NCBI GenBank assembly: GCA_965145485.1
Contig: CBCTCU010000055.1
Span: 1-14,266, forward strand
DNA: 14,266 bases
Source of the DNA: CABQCM01 sp965145485
Lineage (GTDB): Bacteria > Bacillota > Clostridia > Oscillospirales > Acutalibacteraceae
Direction of reading: 5' to 3'
Below are positions 13,549-14,266 of this stretch, one piece after another. Position 1 is the first letter of the stretch; the number at the start of each line of letters is the position of its first letter. The notes below the pieces were generated by a model. It made no database searches, was not told where the DNA came from, and saw only the letters and a list, made by a program, of their open reading frames with translations. The translations under genes were made by a program, and so were the position numbers.

Positions 13549-14266
13549 TCACCAGCGGCCGGTCGCGACAATCACACGGTCAAGGCCGCTGTAATCCTGA
13601 ATACAGGCGCAATGCGCAAAATGGGGGGCAAACAGCGCGAAAACCTCTCCCGCCTGGTCATAGCCGATCTCGACCATGGCGGCCGCCCCCTGTCTGAGCG
13701 CCGGCAGCCAAAGCGAAAGAATGGCGCGGTAAAATTTCAATCCATCCTCCCCCCCGTCGAGCGCGGTGCGCGGCTCCCTTTTCACCGGCTCCTCGAGCGT
13801 GTCGATTACTTTCGAACGGATGTAGGGCGGATTCGACACAATCAGGTCAAAAGGCCCAAGCCCGCGCGGCCCGTCCAACAGGTCGGCGCAGACCGCTCTC
13901 ACATTGCCGGCATGGTTGCGCCGTATGTTGCGCTCAAGATAGCCAAACGCCTCCGGCTCTTTCTCCAGCGCGGTCACGCTGCACTGAGGCGCATGATGCG
14001 CGATGGCCACCGCCACCGCCCCGCTGCCGCTGCACAGATCGATAATCCGTTGGGGCGGGCGGCCCTTTAAGTATTCCAACGCCTGCTCGACAAGGCATTC
14101 GGTGTCGGGGCGGGGGATGAGCACGCCGGGCCCCACTTCAAAAGGAAGGGAGTAGAACTCCCACTCCCCCAAAATGTATTGCAACGGCTCCCCCTGCAAC
14201 CGGCGGGCGGCCTGACCGTCCAGTCTGACGACCGCCTCATCCGGCAAAGGCAACGTGCTGTAGCGG
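13549..14266 (-). CDS. prmC: Release factor glutamine methyltransferase (5' end outside window)
   Basis: Methylates the glutamine of the GGQ motif in release factors RF1/RF2 using S-adenosylmethionine. About 239 codons are visible and the frame stays open to the right edge, so the start and roughly the first 50 residues are missing. Visible motifs are GEPLQYILGEWEFY (end of the substrate-binding N-terminal domain), PRPDTECLVEQAL, the SAM-binding IDLCSGSGAVAVAIA, and the catalytic NPPY in FDLIVSNPPYIRSKV, which holds the target glutamine. It then has the family end ALDGGEDGLKFYRAIL. In many Firmicutes the gene follows prfA, which may lie just outside. It is separated from recA by 470 bases with promoters, so recA is probably transcribed independently. 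Confidence 0.95.
   Translation of the reverse strand, partial: RYSTLPLPDEAVVRLDGQAARRLQGEPLQYILGEWEFYSLPFEVGPGVLIPRPDTECLVEQALEYLKGRPPQRIIDLCSGSGAVAVAIAHHAPQCSVTALEKEPEAFGYLERNIRRNHAGNVRAVCADLLDGPRGLGPFDLIVSNPPYIRSKVIDTLEEPVKREPRTALDGGEDGLKFYRAILSLWLPALRQGAAAMVEIGYDQAGEVFALFAPHFAHCACIQDYSGLDRVIVATGRW

Noticed and set aside
1..14266. CRISPR arrays, insertion sequences, tRNA genes, phage or integrase genes
   Set aside because: No regularly spaced repeats, transposase motifs, integrase motifs or cloverleaf-like sequences were seen.

Overview
The window looks like a chromosomal segment of a GC-rich, Gram-positive, anaerobic clostridium, probably a gut Ruminococcaceae/Oscillospiraceae-type Firmicute. 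The grounds are a Cys-specific T-box leader, strong GGAGG ribosome sites with several TTG starts, the recA-recX-rimO-pgsA neighbourhood, a dockerin-bearing secreted protein, and small proteins of clostridial type. All convincing genes lie on the minus strand, so transcription runs from high to low coordinates. Plus-strand reading frames look like shadows of these genes.

From the right edge leftwards: prmC (5' end outside the window); a 470-base untranslated region with two candidate promoters, an operator-like palindrome and a weak LexA-like site; then recA-recX-rimO, joined by overlapping start and stop codons; then pgsA. About 1.4 kb without a confident gene follows. It holds a promoter, a long perfect hairpin, a complete T-box leader with a TGC (Cys) specifier and its terminator, a structured stretch, and a nested-palindrome element that resembles a dispersed repeat. 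After it come cysE and cysS, the operon the T-box should control, closed by a small terminator.

Further left are a FruK/PfkB-like protein that has lost its catalytic motif (probable pseudokinase), a short MGMT-family protein with PCYR in place of PCHR, and a 66-codon very basic protein. That small gene has an 18-bp terminator hairpin inside its coding region, before the stop codon. Next are deoB (phosphopentomutase) and an apparent two-gene secreted/surface unit: a 725-residue dockerin/ricin-lectin/zinc-metalloprotease with its own promoter and operator-like dyad, and the first 29 codons of a lipoprotein gene that runs off the left edge.

Most of the window is housekeeping: translation termination, recombination, ribosomal protein modification, phospholipid synthesis, cysteine supply and charging, nucleoside catabolism. 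The points worth checking are the small basic gene with the terminator inside it (a possible tmRNA-controlled ribosome-rescue factor), the pseudokinase, the T-box separated from cysE by about 690 bases with a repeat in between, and the operator-like palindromes at the recA and metalloprotease promoters. Everything was read by eye; no database search or folding program was run.
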